Shown: positions 21,096 to 33,200 of the stretch, one piece after another
How the letters are laid out: the number at the start of each line of letters is the position of its first letter
Position numbering within the stretch: position 1 is the first letter of the stretch
Source of the DNA: Luzula sylvatica
Lineage: Eukaryota; Streptophyta; Magnoliopsida; Poales; Juncaceae
DNA: 64,000 bases
Reading direction: 5' to 3'
Assembly (NCBI GenBank): GCA_946800325.1
Contig: OX326958.1
Span: forward strand, 28,126,914-28,190,913
Notes under the pieces: model-generated
Told to the model about the DNA's origin: nothing
What the model saw: the letters and a program-made list of their open reading frames with translations, nothing else
The model's database searches: none
Translations under genes and position numbers: made by a program

Positions 21096-24000
21096 ATCAA
21101 CCATGATACACATGTTTATATCCAAAGTCCAAACAAATATTGTCATGCCGATTGGGAGGTTGAATTAAGTTATTATTATTCAGGTTTCGTGTCAAAAAAA
21201 ATTCAGAACAAAAGTTAAACTAAATTTATGTACAGTGCAAAAAAAAAAATCTCAAAATATCACGTATGGCCTTATTATAAAAGGAGAACTGTACTTTGAA
21301 ATCTCAAAATATCATTTCCTTTCATATTTGCATATATAAAAGGAGAACTGTAGTTTGAAGTAATTTCACGTAAAATCTCAAATTATCATGTATATTAATA
21401 TAAAAACATGGAAAACTATTTTTATAGTTTTTTAGAAGAAACTATCAATTCATTTTGTTGTCGATTATTTTTTATATTTAAATTATAAAATTCCGAAGCA
21501 ACGCGATTTAGGGATAAAAGTAAAAACTAATTGGGTACTCGTAGCAATGAAGATTAAGATAAGCAGCCTTTATTAGTGAGCACTAATTCTCTCTTAACCA
21601 ATAGTTCTCCCCTTCCTCAAGGTACTAACTAACCCATCCAAGTATCTTTCTTCACTCCATTTGCTTCCCCACTCACAAATCACAATTATCCAATACATCC
21701 ATTTCTGTACAAATTGAGGGGAAGAGAAATTGTGATGAAAATGACCCCATACCGCGGGAAAATAAAAGGGACCATGATGGCCGGCAGTTCCCACAAGCAC
21801 CAGTAGCCGTCGTCGGATCGGGACCAGATGCGGTGGTGCCCACGAGGGTGGAAACACGATTGTCGTTGTTGGTACTTTTGGTACACACACAACCATGTCT
21901 TTTTCTCCCTTACAATACAGTGTGTGTGAGTGGACCAATAACACGTGGCTTATATTGCTCCTCAATCGTCACAAGTGTTTATTTGATTGGAGAGGGTAGT
22001 GGGATTATAATATTTGAAAATATTCAGTTCGGATTGAGTAAATGGTGTAGACTGTATTTGGAAAAATGGAGGAGAGAGGGGGGCGATTGAGGTGACAGGC
22101 CATCGTCCTTCCAACAAGTTTCCCATATCATGAGTTTTGGGATCAAATGTGGACTCCCTTATCTTGTTGACTAAAATGTTACATGACTTGTTATGATTTG
22201 TCTCAATTGAGGAATATGAAAATATACATGACAACTCTATACAAAATTACAAAATTTATTAATTATTAATTAATTAATATTATTTGAGTCGTTATTTTTT
22301 TGAGATAAAAATTAATTTAGTTCAAGCACTCGTTGATTGTGTTTAAACAACGAATGCACATTCGAAGAGTGAATTAAGAGAAAATATTTTACTTGATTCT
22401 CATTTCATTGTTTTTTGAAAGTAACATAGGTGATTTTGATGTAGTTTATTATTTCGTAAGTGTAATGCTTTAATAATTATAATTCAATTTTTTCAAAAAA
22501 AGATACAAATATCTTATATAATTTATGGATGAAGACATGGCCATTTTCATATTAACTCACAAATACATTTTTTATAGTCATTGACGTGTGAGATTCACTT
22601 TAAATTTCATAAAAATATGGCACATAGTACATGCATATCATTCACTAGGGTAGGAAAATATGAAATAGAAATGAATCCATCCATAATTTATAATGTTCGT
22701 TCTATGGAGAAAGAAACAAAATATGAAAAATACAACGTAAATATTAATATATTATTCCTCAATTTTTGAAACTCGGTAATAACTTTTTATAATTCAATTA
22801 AAAAAAAGATAATTACACCTTCGTTAAGGGTTTTATCACCATATTCACGGTTGAAAGGTCTTACATGAGACTTTATTGCATCGTTTTATCCTTGTCATCG
22901 ATTCCAAACTTTGTTGTGCGTGCAAGAGGATCGCCGATCGATATCTTGAGAAAATGATCTCGTGCGTGATCAGAAATGGAAAGATGTAGAAATCGTGTTC
23001 ATTATGAAATCAAATCAAGAAAGATAAAATAAGATAAATAAAAAATAAGAACAAGAAGGAAATATGTTCTTTTAGAAAAAAATAAACAGGAAATACATGT
23101 TAATAAATGATTGACTTTACTCTCTCGGACCAACAATCTTTAGACCGATCATCAAACCGGATGCTCACAAGTAAATCGCACACTTGATTAAAAATAATAA
23201 ATGTTCTTTACGAACCGGCCGATTTTTTTACAGTAATGATATGCACCTAGATTACGCATCGAGATTTTACCTAGAAACATAAGTGTCAAATCACAGTTCA
23301 ACCACGTCAAATTTTTAAATGAAAACAAAATTTTAGAAATTATAAATTTAACCATCACGCGTGTTTCTAGTTGCAAAATTTAAGTGTCTATCATTATTGA
23401 TTTGTATGTCTTAGCACAATTACTTATCAAACCGATTTATTTTTATTTATTTTTTTATTTCAGTCGTGTCGTAGACCCCATCTCACTCTTGAAACCTCTC
23501 TTATTCACTCCAGCAAACATATAAAATCGATATTTTTGTACTCGACAAAAATAAATTTGAAGAACTATTGATATGTTTCTTTGTCTTCAAGCTTTATTTT
23601 AGTTATCCTAATTTTAATGACATTATTATTGTTTGTTATGTTGTCATATTTCTTAGCACAAATAATAAATTAAATAAATTTTACATAAATCAAACATTAA
23701 ATATCTTAAAACAAATAAATCCACACACACTGACACAGACACTCAAAAGCCATAGAAAATCAATGAAATCTAATTTGCTTACCGTCTTCTAGACCCCATC
23801 GTGAGAAACGGTGGTCCAAACCAGACTCCTGCATCCCATCTACATCTATTAAATAAACCTTTTCATATTCCCATTCCCTCCATGCAAATTTCTTTAAACA
23901 AAAAGCAAAAATAAATAAATCAATCTTATACTATACACCCCATATTATATCTACACGAGGCCATAAATAATTCATAACCCCCTGTCTCCCTAATACTACA

Positions 24001-24140
24001 TCTTCCCATGTAGCAAGTTAGAAAAATAGTATATTACCGACCCACTACACGATTAATCCGATTAGTTGTTAAACTCAGGATTAAAGAATGTTTAATACTG
24101 ATTAAGAATGCATTAACTACTAAACCCTTGTCTCCCAAAA
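21096..24140. other. Intergenic region upstream of the ERF gene
   Basis: Mostly AT-rich with no confident gene. Near 21285-21350 AAAAGGAGAACTGTA occurs twice. The segment 21590-22230 is less AT-rich and has minus-strand frames up to 123 codons (21594-21965), but no family was recognised and codon texture is poor. (TTAA)n-like sequence lies near 22258-22280. A GACCCCATC patch with CTCTTATTCACTCC occurs near 23473 and again near 23793. Confidence 0.4.
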
Positions 24141-24148
24141 CAATACCG

Positions 24149-24160
24149 CTATTTATATCC
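24149..24160 (+). promoter_or_regulatory. TATA box of the ERF gene
   Basis: CTATTTATATCC lies about 60-70 bp before the ATG at 24220 and is followed by a CT-rich leader (CTTCTCCTTACCCTCACC) and CAACAACA directly before the start codon. The arrangement is typical of a plant core promoter with a short leader. Confidence 0.6.
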
Positions 24161-24219
24161 CAACCTTTTACCTTTTCTTCTCCTTACCCTCACCTCTACT
24201 CCTCCCTCCAGCAACAACA

Positions 24220-24672
24220 ATGATGAAGCTCGAATCGCCGTGTTTCGCTCAAGAATCCGCCGATGCTGCATCCAATCCAACTCCGATTCAGAAGGAAGCG
24301 AGATTTCGCGGCGTCAGAAAGCGTCCGTGGGGTCGTTTTGCGGCTGAGATTCGTGATCCGTGGAAGAAGACTCGTAAATGGCTAGGAACTTTCGACACGG
24401 CTGAGGAGGCGGCGCGAGCTTATGACGAGGCTGCGAGAAGCTTGCGTGGTCCTAAAGCGAAAACTAACTTCTCCTTGCCTGAGATCACTCCCGATCTACA
24501 ATCCGGCGGTGCACAGCAAGCTCCGGCTTGGAATATGTGCGCCTGGATGCCGATTTTTGTCCCGAACGGTGCAGATCTCGCGCTTAGTCAGCCCGGCGAG
24601 GAGTATGAAGCGAGGAGGAAGAAGAGTAAGGTTCTTCCATTCGATCTGAATCTCCCTCCTCCTCTGTTTTGA
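24220..24672 (+). CDS. ERF repressor with C-terminal EAR motif
   Basis: This intron-less gene encodes 150 aa. One AP2/ERF domain spans residues 28-86 ([19 protein letters not shown], then [20 protein letters not shown]). It carries the ERF-type alanine and aspartate in [10 protein letters not shown], which read GCC-box DNA in the nucleus. The C-terminus FDLNLPPP is an EAR motif (DLNxxP type) that recruits TOPLESS-type co-repressors. A basic patch RRKKSK precedes it. Short length, a single AP2 domain and a terminal EAR place it in ERF group VIII, near the ERF3/4/9-12 class of repressors. The exact paralogue is not resolved. The MM start follows a CAACAACA leader, and the second ATG would also serve. 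The coding region is more GC-rich than its surroundings, as is usual for intron-less ERF genes. Confidence 0.93.
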   Translation: MMKLESPCFAQESADAASNPTPIQKEARFRGVRKRPWGRFAAEIRDPWKKTRKWLGTFDTAEEAARAYDEAARSLRGPKAKTNFSLPEITPDLQSGGAQQAPAWNMCAWMPIFVPNGADLALSQPGEEYEARRKKSKVLPFDLNLPPPLF

Positions 24673-25300
24673 GATCTGACTCCTCCATTAGAGAGATCAG
24701 ATCTATCACGAGACAAGTCTTTGTAGGTTTTTCCCTTCAGTTTCTTGATTTTCACTTTTGCTTTGGATTAAGTGGCAATTAATTATGGAGTAATTAATTT
24801 GGCCGCCTGATGAAAGAGGCGATTAAGCTATGCTTTGTATGTACAGTTTTTTATTAGGCTCGCTTGTTATGTTATTAATGAGAATATTATTACCTAATCA
24901 CGTGTATTTTAACAGTGATTACATAAATAAATAATTTATGTAGTTTCTATGACACAAATGCCCTCAGTAAAGCATCAAATATAGATCTATCATCGAGGAC
25001 ATATATGAGATTTCACTGGATGGATGGCAATTAATTGAATATAATATAATGTAAATTTACAAATTAGCCCTCATCTGAAAATAGATAAGATCATAAGAGG
25101 AGGAGTTTCCTGTGGTGAGGCAGGAATATATGAAGAGGGCGTCACACGTGTGAGATAACTGACACGTGTCTTGGACTGAGCATCCTGTGGATCCCACAAT
25201 ATAAGCGAAAAACCCGCTAAATTATTGGACTCCCTTTTTTCAGTTTTAGACCGCATCTATCATCTATGGCCTTTATTGACTCCACTTTACTTCTTTCATC
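24673..25300. other. ERF 3' flank with paired G-boxes
   Basis: The 3' flank is AT-rich. ACACGTGT (a G-box/ABRE core) occurs at 25144-25151 and 25162-25169, 18 bp apart. A CACGTG also lies near 24899 and another near 25646. They may belong to an unrecognised promoter facing right, because a GC-richer, leader-like stretch follows at 25480-25600. Confidence 0.4.
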
Positions 25301-25309
25301 CATACCCTA

Positions 25310-25440
25310 AATATTTCACTATTTATATTACTTCTCCTAAACGGATGTATTTTGTTCAAATGGAATAAAATAAAATATTTCACTATTTACCTTGCTTCTT
25401 CTAAACGGATGTATTTTGTTCAAATGGAATAAAATAAAGT
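25310..25440. repeat. Twofold tandem repeat of about 65 bp
   Basis: The phrase TTTCACTATTTA, later CTAAACGGATGTATTTTG and TTCAAATGGAATAAAATAAA occurs twice in succession. No function is apparent. Confidence 0.75.
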
Positions 25441-27340
25441 GGAAAAGCGTTGGGAAAAGACAAAGCGAAGCGATTAGTCGCCGGGGAATCCCCGACAGAG
25501 AAAAGCGACCCTAAATCTACGCCGTGGATTACGATCTGAACGGGCGGTACTCTTCTCGTACTACCCGGTAAGAATACCGCCAAAGTAAGTGTGTCGTATC
25601 CTCCTCAAGTTTCAACTCATCTCATCTCCAATCAACTCGAGTGTTCACGTGTTTGCGTGCAGAAGAAGGGAGGTGGTGATCGTACGCTAGGGTCCACCTG
25701 GCGGTGCAGGGAAACAATGCATACAGAGCGTGCAGCACGCATAGCATTTAGACTGCTATAAATGTTCATATTTATTAGGGCGGCGCTGGGTCCCACCTGT
25801 CGTGTTATCATTGGTGATTTCTTATAACTGTGACCACACAGCGAATAGCGGTGGATTTTGGAATACATGAATATTCATATGTATGATATTGTAATATAAT
25901 GTATATCAAAATGATTGTTTGGTTCTTAGTTTGAAATTCATGATTTATGAGTTAGTTATAGAATGAATGGTGTTATTTATAAAATTAATTCATAATTTAT
26001 TAAACATTTCATCGAAATGACATTATAAAAATTTAATATTTGAATAATAAAATATTGATTAAATATAGGAAAGTTAAATAAAAATTTAACTTGCACAATT
26101 ACATTAGAGATTTTAATCACTATTGAGAATAAGCAAAAACGCGTCTAAATCATGAGTTGTCTGCAATTTTGTTCACGAAACATTTTTCTTCACGTGCTAC
26201 GCGGGTATCAATCTATGTGATCGTCTCGGCCTTTCTCCTTCAACCCTACAAATCAAAATTATCATGAGTACCCCTACAAATTGGATATTATCATCAATAC
26301 CCCTGAAAAAAATACGTAGGGCTCGTCGAAGATGTTCGGCACCGTCATTGAACTTTGATCTCTGCATATATTATCTCAGAAGAGATGGTACGAAATACCC
26401 AAAAATTACGAAATACCCAAAAAGTAAACCAAAAGAACAAATGTGCGGCAATTCATTTTTTGCGATTATGTTCCTCAATCCTATTTAAATATCATTTTTT
26501 AAGAACCTACGAAAAACCAAAATTCAATTCAAACATAAAATGCTTATTAGATATATAATGCAATTTAGACTAATGGACACATATTACATTATTACCTCTG
26601 ATTTGGAAAGTGTAAAGTTGACCCTGGTTTGGAAGGTGTAAATTAATTTTTTGATTTAATCTTAAGTTATGCGAAATCGAAGCATGTTACACAAATTAAA
26701 TCATTAAAAGGCAAATAGCATGGGAAGAATGGTAGCTACGATTTTACGAAACAGAAAGGTGAATTGCCCCTAATGAAATTGCTCCTGGTTTTACAAAATT
26801 GAAACTGTAAAATTGTCCCTGGTTTTATGAAAAGAAAATAGCATTGCAAGGTAAAACTTTGTCTTTGGTTTAGGCTAAAATAAATTTATTTGCGAAATTG
26901 GTCCGAAAAAATGAAATATTTGCTAAAATAAATTTATTTTATGAAAAGCAAATAACAAGGTAATACATAATTTTTTTTCTTTCTGTATTTCAATCCCCAG
27001 AATAGTTGAATACACTACATCCAAATCCCTCAAATCAAACAATGGATTTTGGTCAAAATAGATGATAGTTGAATGAGTAATTCTACGTGACATACTTGAT
27101 TCCACGTTGAATATTATATATACACTATAAAATAATTTAATCTGATTCAATGGGCTTTTTAGATTGAGTGGAGAAAATGTCCAACGAAAATTGAGTTGTT
27201 GGGCTTTGTATACTTTAATGGGCTTTTTAGATTCAGGGTGAAGAATATCCATCACTCCTTTTTGACTTCGGGCGTCTGAATTTTCTATACGTTACTTTTA
27301 TTCTGTTGTTTTCCCACAATCGTGGCTTGTTTCTTTTGGA
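25441..27340. other. Intergenic region between the ERF and transporter genes
   Basis: 25480-25580 is GC-richer and ends at a good splice-donor match (ACCCG/GTAAGAA), like a leader exon, but no coding continuation was found. 26560-26870 contains decayed repeat-like phrases (GGTTTGGAAGGTGTAAATT, TTTTACGAAA). TGGGCTTTTTAGATT occurs twice at about 27150 and 27219, upstream of the transporter gene. Confidence 0.35.
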
Positions 27341-27358
27341 GTTAATTGAGTGGAGAAA

Positions 27359-30300
27359 ATGAGGGATGAAGAGGATGTTGAAAGGAGAGAGAAAGAGATT
27401 GTGGCGAAGGAGGAGGAGGGGAAACAGGGAAGAGGGAGTTGGAAACATGCGGCTTTTCACGTGGCCACGACGATTGCCACGCCGGCGGCCTATGCACCGT
27501 TGCCTTTCGCTCTCGCTTCTCTTGGATGGCCTTTAGGTAAATTAATTAATCAATTAATGTCATTATGACAAGATTAATTAATTATGTTATGTGTTTTTGA
27601 TGTGGAATACAGGTGTTTGTTGTTTGGTGGGTGGAACGCTCGCGACGTGGTATTCGAGCTTGTTGGTGGCTTCTTTGTGGAAATGGGATGGAAATAAGCA
27701 CACCACGTATCGTCTCCTCGCAAACAGTATTTTCGGTTAGTGTATATATTTCATTAATAATAGATATCTAGATTTATAATTTCGAACCGTGCCGACGGTT
27801 CATCCACGCAAACTTTGAAAAAATAAAAAATATCTCTAGGAGTTTTTATGTCACATATATTTAAGTTCGAAGTTTTTAATTTATATTATTAGTATTTTTG
27901 GTTAGTATATAACTAAATGATTTTTGTGTCCTTTTTTCATTAGTAATTTTTTTTGTTAGTACACAACTATACATATTGAAAATTTTACTTCTGGTCTCCT
28001 CTTCATCGGGATTTTGATTGGCATATTTATTTCTTCGGTACAGCTACCGAGTACAGTATTAGCTTATATGTATAGAAATAAATATAGCAAATTATTCTAA
28101 AATTATGGTGGACTTTTACTTCTTCTTTCTTGTTTTAATATGATCATTATAATTAAAATAAGAAATTTCACATATACCCCTGCAAAACATACACAAAGCC
28201 GGAACCAAACAGGGCAAGGAGGATGTGGCTAGCTCCTCCCACGAAATCGAAACTCATTGTACTGACGTTAAAAGAAGAATATTTTGATCTCTTATTATGA
28301 ATATTATCTTCTCTTAAATTATAATCTTCATTAGTATTTTTGGTTAGTATATTTAGTTCTTTTGGTTAGTTTTTTCTCAAGAAGTATTTTTGGTTAGTAT
28401 ATTTAGTTTTTTAATTGCAACTACCCAAATTGGCAAATACAATATTTAGCTTTAAAGTTTTAACATAGCATATTATAATATTTTCGTAGACTTTTACTCG
28501 TTCTTTGTTGTTTTATTATGATAACTATGATTAAAAGAAAAAAATTCACATGTACCCCTGCAAGATCTATAAATATAACATATACCCTTTATAACGAGAA
28601 ATATCACGAATACCCTCCAAAATGATAATATCTTGATTATCCTTACAGAAAAGAAGAATATAAAATTTAGTCATCTTATTTCTATTTTGGTTTTAAAATG
28701 TCTTCAAATAACCATTTTTTATTGACAACATAATGAAAAAGAACGAATTATAATTTATAGAATATAAGGAGATCATGGTAATTTGTCATATTTCTCTTGC
28801 TCTATATGATATACATGATATTTCACTTTTTTTGTAGGGTATACATGATATTTTTCCTTCTCTTCATTAGTATTTTTTGTTCGTGTGCTTAATTTTTTAA
28901 GTGCAAGTACGAAATAAACAAATACAATATTCTAATATTTTGGTAGACTTTTACTTCTTCAATAGAAATTTATATGTACCTCAGCGCAATCTAAAAAATA
29001 TCACATACTCCCTTAATATGAAAAATATCACGAATACCCCTATAAAATCTCAAATTTTTTTGTATAGCCCTACCAAAATACTAATTATCCCGAAGGCTCC
29101 TCAAAAAGATATAAACATTATCATGATGCACTAGGAAATAATATATACCATTTATACACTGCATTTTCTACTTGCTTCAAAATATTTTCAAACTCATTTT
29201 TCTAAAACTTTTTGTACAACTCAATATGAACGAACAAATACTAATTTCGAGAAAATTAAGGAGAACAAAAGCACAAAAATAATAATTTCTCGTGCTTTAG
29301 AGGGATATACGTGATATTTGATTATTTTCACTTATGCTACCTCCGATTTCAATGTTTTTGTGGGGATAGAAATGAAATTATGCCTTAAAACAAAAAACAA
29401 AAATTTATTCAATCACCGATTATATATTGTATTAAACAAAATTTGAAGGGCCTTGGGGTTATTGGTCGGTGGGTATATTTCAGCAAATAGCTTCGATTGG
29501 AAACAACATAGCAATTCAAATTGCCGCTGCAAGTAGTCTTAAAGTAATTCACATTGGAAAATTATACTATTTATAATGTACACAATTTTGGTTATTTTCA
29601 TCGATTAATTAATTTGGTAGGCGGTTTATACGCACTACGCTACCGAGTCTACGTTGACTCTTCAGGAATTCATTATATTTTTTGGTATATTCGAGTTGTT
29701 GTTATCGCAATTTCCCGATATTCATTCGCTACGATGGGTCAATGCAATTTGCACTCTGAGCACTATTGCATTTGCTATCACTACTATCGCCGTAACCCTT
29801 TACGATGGTAATAATATTTTTCATTCACATATTTCATTTCTAAATTTGAATCTTAATCTTTGTCCAAAAAAAATAAAAAATTATAATTATTCTTTTAAAG
29901 GAAAAAATACGGATAGGAGTTCCGTTAATTACAGTCTCCAAGGCACCACGGACACTAAAATCTTTAAAGCCTTCGGTGCTCTCGGGACGATTGCATTTTC
30001 GTTCGGAGATGCTATGCTTCCAGAAATTCAGGTTTGAAAATCTACAAACAATATTTAATATTGGATTCGGGTTTGGATATATGCATTTAAGTATTGGATT
30101 TTATGCAGAGTACGATAAAAGAACCGGCGAAGAAGAACATGTATAAAGGGGTGTCGGGTGCATACGGAATTATTGTGATATCTTATTGGACTCTTGCTTT
30201 TTCGGGTTATTGGGCTTTCGGGTCTGCGGTTCTACCTTATGTCGTGTCATCTTTAACCATGCCGGGATGGGCTATTGTCATGGCAAATTTATTTGCGGTT

Positions 30301-30793
30301 ATTCAGATTTCAGGTTGTTATCAGGTATTAATTTAGAGTGACTTTTATCTTTTTTGGTTATTATTACTTATTAATAGATTTCATTTATTTATCTTTGTAT
30401 GGTGTATAGATATATTGTAGGCCAACATACGCATATTTCGATGAACTATTTCTCTCGAAACAAAAGGGATATAGAAAAATAATGTGGAGACTTGTTTCGA
30501 CAACAATTTACATTGTCATAATAACCCTAATTGCCGCGGCAATGCCCTTCTTTGGAGATTTTGTTGCGATATGCGGTGCAATCGGGTTCACTCCTCTAGA
30601 CTTTGTTCTTCCTGCTTTGGCCTTCTTGATGGCAGGAAAATTGCCTCGAAATCCTAGCACGAGGATTCTTGTAAAGGTTATTAACTATGCAATTGTGATT
30701 TTATTTTCGTGCGTTGCGGTTTTGGGTTGTATCGGCGCAATCAGAGCGATTGTGCTCGATGTCAAGCTGTACAAGTTCTTTTATGATATGTAA
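27359..30793 (+). CDS. GABA/amino-acid transporter (AAAP family)
   Basis: Seven exons join in frame: 27359-27536, 27613-27735, 29449-29543, 29621-29807, 29901-30031, 30109-30324 and 30410-30793, giving 437 aa. It is a multi-pass membrane carrier (aa_trans domain) of the amino-acid/auxin permease family, expected to move amino acids or GABA with protons across the plasma membrane. The N-terminus has WKHAAFHVATTIATPAAYAP and LPFALASLGWPLGV, which closely resembles plant GAT1/GAT2-type probable GABA transporters. The C-terminal exon holds CGAIGFTPLDFVLPALAF. About 9-11 hydrophobic segments are visible. All junctions are GT/AG. The start is the first ATG (AAAATGAGGG) after a stop-containing leader. 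Intron 2 (1.7 kb) is long and AT-rich. Length fits the family (about 440-450 aa). Substrate specificity cannot be read from sequence. Confidence 0.9.
27736..29448. other. Large intron 2 of the transporter gene
   Basis: This 1.7-kb AT-rich intron contains several copies of AGTATTTTTGGTTAGTATAT near 27888, 28333 and 28383. It also holds repeated phrases on TACCCCTGCAA and GATATTTCNCATA near 28175, 28555 and 28800. That suggests decayed repeat sequence inside the intron. No nested gene is seen. Confidence 0.45.
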
Positions 30794-31258
30794 TTTTTTG
30801 TTGTGTACATGAAACATATTGTATCCATACATTTGATTGTATAAATAATTTGGTTAACTCGTAATTTTAACTAGCGATGAACGACACACAACCCGAATGA
30901 CTTGTAACTAAAATTGATCCGCGAACTCGAAATAGCTCGAACCGAAATCGATATGATTTATAATAATGCAGTTAAGAAATGACTTCAGATTTTTTGCAAA
31001 CAGAACAAATGAAATAATTAGGCCCAATTTATATGATATTTCCCAATTATATCCATCCTTCATTTAAGTGGGCTTGAAATATGGTGCTTGACTGTAGCCC
31101 AGTATATGATAAAGACAAAAAGTTCTTGGTTTTTCGATCTCTCCAAAGACGACTCCACCAAAAGCAGAACTGGCTAAAGAAGTCTTAAACCCTATTATAT
31201 CGCCGAGAGAGATCTTGCGTCTGAACCCACAGTTTGTGCGATTGATTTCCAATAGCAG

Positions 31259-31450
31259 GTGAGTACTGCATTTTTTCTTAATCAGCTAGTATTTCGATCA
31301 ATCAATAATGTCTGTGTGTTGTCGATTTATCTCTATCTGTTCTTATTTTACTACCCAAAATCGTTTACGTTTTTCTGTTATTTTTTGTGTATTATCGATT
31401 CAATTGTGATATTTTCGTCATTGGTGTGTTTGATTTGGCTGTAAATTTAG
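31259..31450 (+). other. 5'-UTR intron of the subunit 7 gene
   Basis: AATAGCAG/GTGAGT is the donor and TAAATTTAG/GTAACA the acceptor, 11 bases before the ATG. The interior is T-rich. A leader intron right before a single coding exon is common in plant genes and may help expression. Confidence 0.65.
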
Positions 31451-31461
31451 GTAACAAAAAA

Positions 31462-31992
31462 ATGGTGTTCCTCGAGGCGGAAATGGAGTGGAACGTGCTT
31501 ACACCGCCGGACCAGCTTAACTCCGAAGGGCTTCTCCTCAGGAAATCGATTCTGGTACGCCTTCTCGAAGATTTTGCCAACAAAAGGGCGTCGAAAGAGC
31601 ACGGTTATTTCATAGCCATAAGAAAAATAAACTCGATTGGAGAAGGAAAAGTCAGAGAATTAACTGGAGACGTCCTGTTCCCCGTCAATTTCTCCTGCAT
31701 TGCTCAGAAACCAACAAAAGGGGAAATTCTAACTGGAACCGCAGACAGGATTTTAAAACATGGAATTTTTCTCAAGTCCGGTACAATCGAGAACGTTTTT
31801 TTGTCTGATAAAAGTACTGGGGGTTATAAGTATGTGGCTGGCGAAAACCCTATTTTCTTGAGCGATAAACACTCGAAAATAGAGAAGGGTAGTTTGGTCA
31901 GATTTAAAGTATTAGGGTGTAAATGGATGGAGGTGGATCGGAGCTTTCAATGCATTGCTACTCTCGCTGGTGATTTCCTCGGGCCGGTTTAG
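31462..31992 (+). CDS. RNA polymerase IV/V subunit 7 (RPB7-like)
   Basis: A single coding exon encodes 176 aa. The N-terminal half is an RPB7/SHS2-type fold. It contains GLLLRKSILVRLLEDFANKR and IGEGKVRELTGDVLFPVNF. The C-terminal half is an S1/OB domain with LTGTADRILKHGIFLKSGTIEN-type sequence, the signature of Rpb7-like stalk subunits. The end KWMEVDR then ATLAGDFLGPV closely resembles Arabidopsis NRPE7/NRPD7 rather than Pol II NRPB7, as recalled. It would form a stalk heterodimer with a subunit 4 in the nuclear polymerases of RNA-directed DNA methylation. An upstream in-frame extension to about 31387 lies inside the predicted leader intron, so I chose the ATG at 31462. Distinguishing Pol IV, Pol V and Pol II use needs a tree. 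Confidence 0.88.
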   Translation: MVFLEAEMEWNVLTPPDQLNSEGLLLRKSILVRLLEDFANKRASKEHGYFIAIRKINSIGEGKVRELTGDVLFPVNFSCIAQKPTKGEILTGTADRILKHGIFLKSGTIENVFLSDKSTGGYKYVAGENPIFLSDKHSKIEKGSLVRFKVLGCKWMEVDRSFQCIATLAGDFLGPV

Positions 31993-32219
31993 GGTTTTGT
32001 GGGGGAAAATTAGGGTTTATGTGCCGAGAGTTTGTGATTGGGTTAGAGGTATTATGATTACGGGTTTGGGTTTGTGTAATTGATTGATTTGGGGGGTTGA
32101 TGTGTCGATGAAATGGTTGATAATTTGTTTGTGACTTTGTATGGATGTTGGTTGTTTGCTAATTGGTGTTTAGATTTGTGTTGTTCATGCTAGAAAAGTT
32201 TTGATCAATTATGAAAAAG

Positions 32220-32660
32220 AATTTCTCTTACTTGTTTGGATGCATAAGAAATTTATAAGATTTAGGATTTTAAAATTTGAAAATAAATATGTAGGAATTT
32301 GTTAAAGTTGTTGTTTGGGTATTATTTAAGAAAATAACAAAGTTTCAATAATAATTCATATTACATTACAAGGCTTAGTCACCGCCTCACCGGCCCTCCT
32401 TATCGTGGCTCGATAGATAAGAAAACAAATTGGCTAAACCTTGATTAATAACCCTTGATCTTAATACCTCCAACCCAATCACAAACTCGTTACATAAACC
32501 TTGATTAATAACCCTTGATCTTATAAGATTTAGGATTTTAAAATTTGAAAATAAACATGCAGGAATTTGTTAAAGTTGTTGTTTGGGTACTGTTTATGAA
32601 AATAACAAAGTTTTAATTATAATTCATATTATGTTACAAGACTTGTCACTTGTGAGGAAT
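32220..32660. repeat. Local direct repeats downstream of the subunit 7 gene
   Basis: A block of about 120 bp (TAAGATTTAGGATTTTAAAA, later GTTAAAGTTGTTGTTTGGGT) occurs at about 32257-32375 and again at 32520-32645. Between them AACCTTGATTAATAACCCTT is itself duplicated (about 32437 and 32497). This is a nested tandem duplication in the 3' flank. Confidence 0.7.
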
Positions 32661-33200
32661 TCATCCATGGGGTTGGTTTGTCGAGATTTGGTCTTTTTTA
32701 CCTGAAATAACACAAAAACATATATTAAAGTATTTTCCTCATGAATTATTTAATACTAAAATTATTGCATGATTTTGTGATTATTTATTATTTAATTTCC
32801 TTGTTTTAACATCAAAATGTATGTCAAAATACGCTCATATCAATCGGATACGGCGATACGACAATTTAACATATGATTTAGGATACGATACGGATACGGC
32901 GATACGGCTAAATTTAATTTTTTGGAGTATCCGCGCAACATAGATCATAATTGATTGAGTGTGAAATACAAAAAATCATATATTATGAAAGGCTTAATCC
33001 TCATTTATTATACAAAAATAAAAATAAAAATGTAACGCTCTTATATATATATATACACATGGATTAGTTGTCCGTTCACCTCCCAAATCCTGACCCACTT
33101 CTCAAAATTGGAGAATTTTTCTCCTGATTACTCCTTCTCTAACCGAGTTCTTAATCCAAGAATTGTAAACGAGTGGAAAGATTGGGTCAGTGAGGCATAT
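32661..33200. other. Intergenic stretch with GATACGG words
   Basis: At 32830-32935 GGATACGGCGATACG occurs twice, with related words nearby, as in small dispersed plant repeats. The rest is AT-rich, with a short (TA)n near 33041. Confidence 0.4.

Noticed and set aside
21594..21965. 123-codon minus-strand frame as a gene
   Set aside because: No recognisable domain; the overlapping alternative frames are equally open, and codon texture is not convincing.
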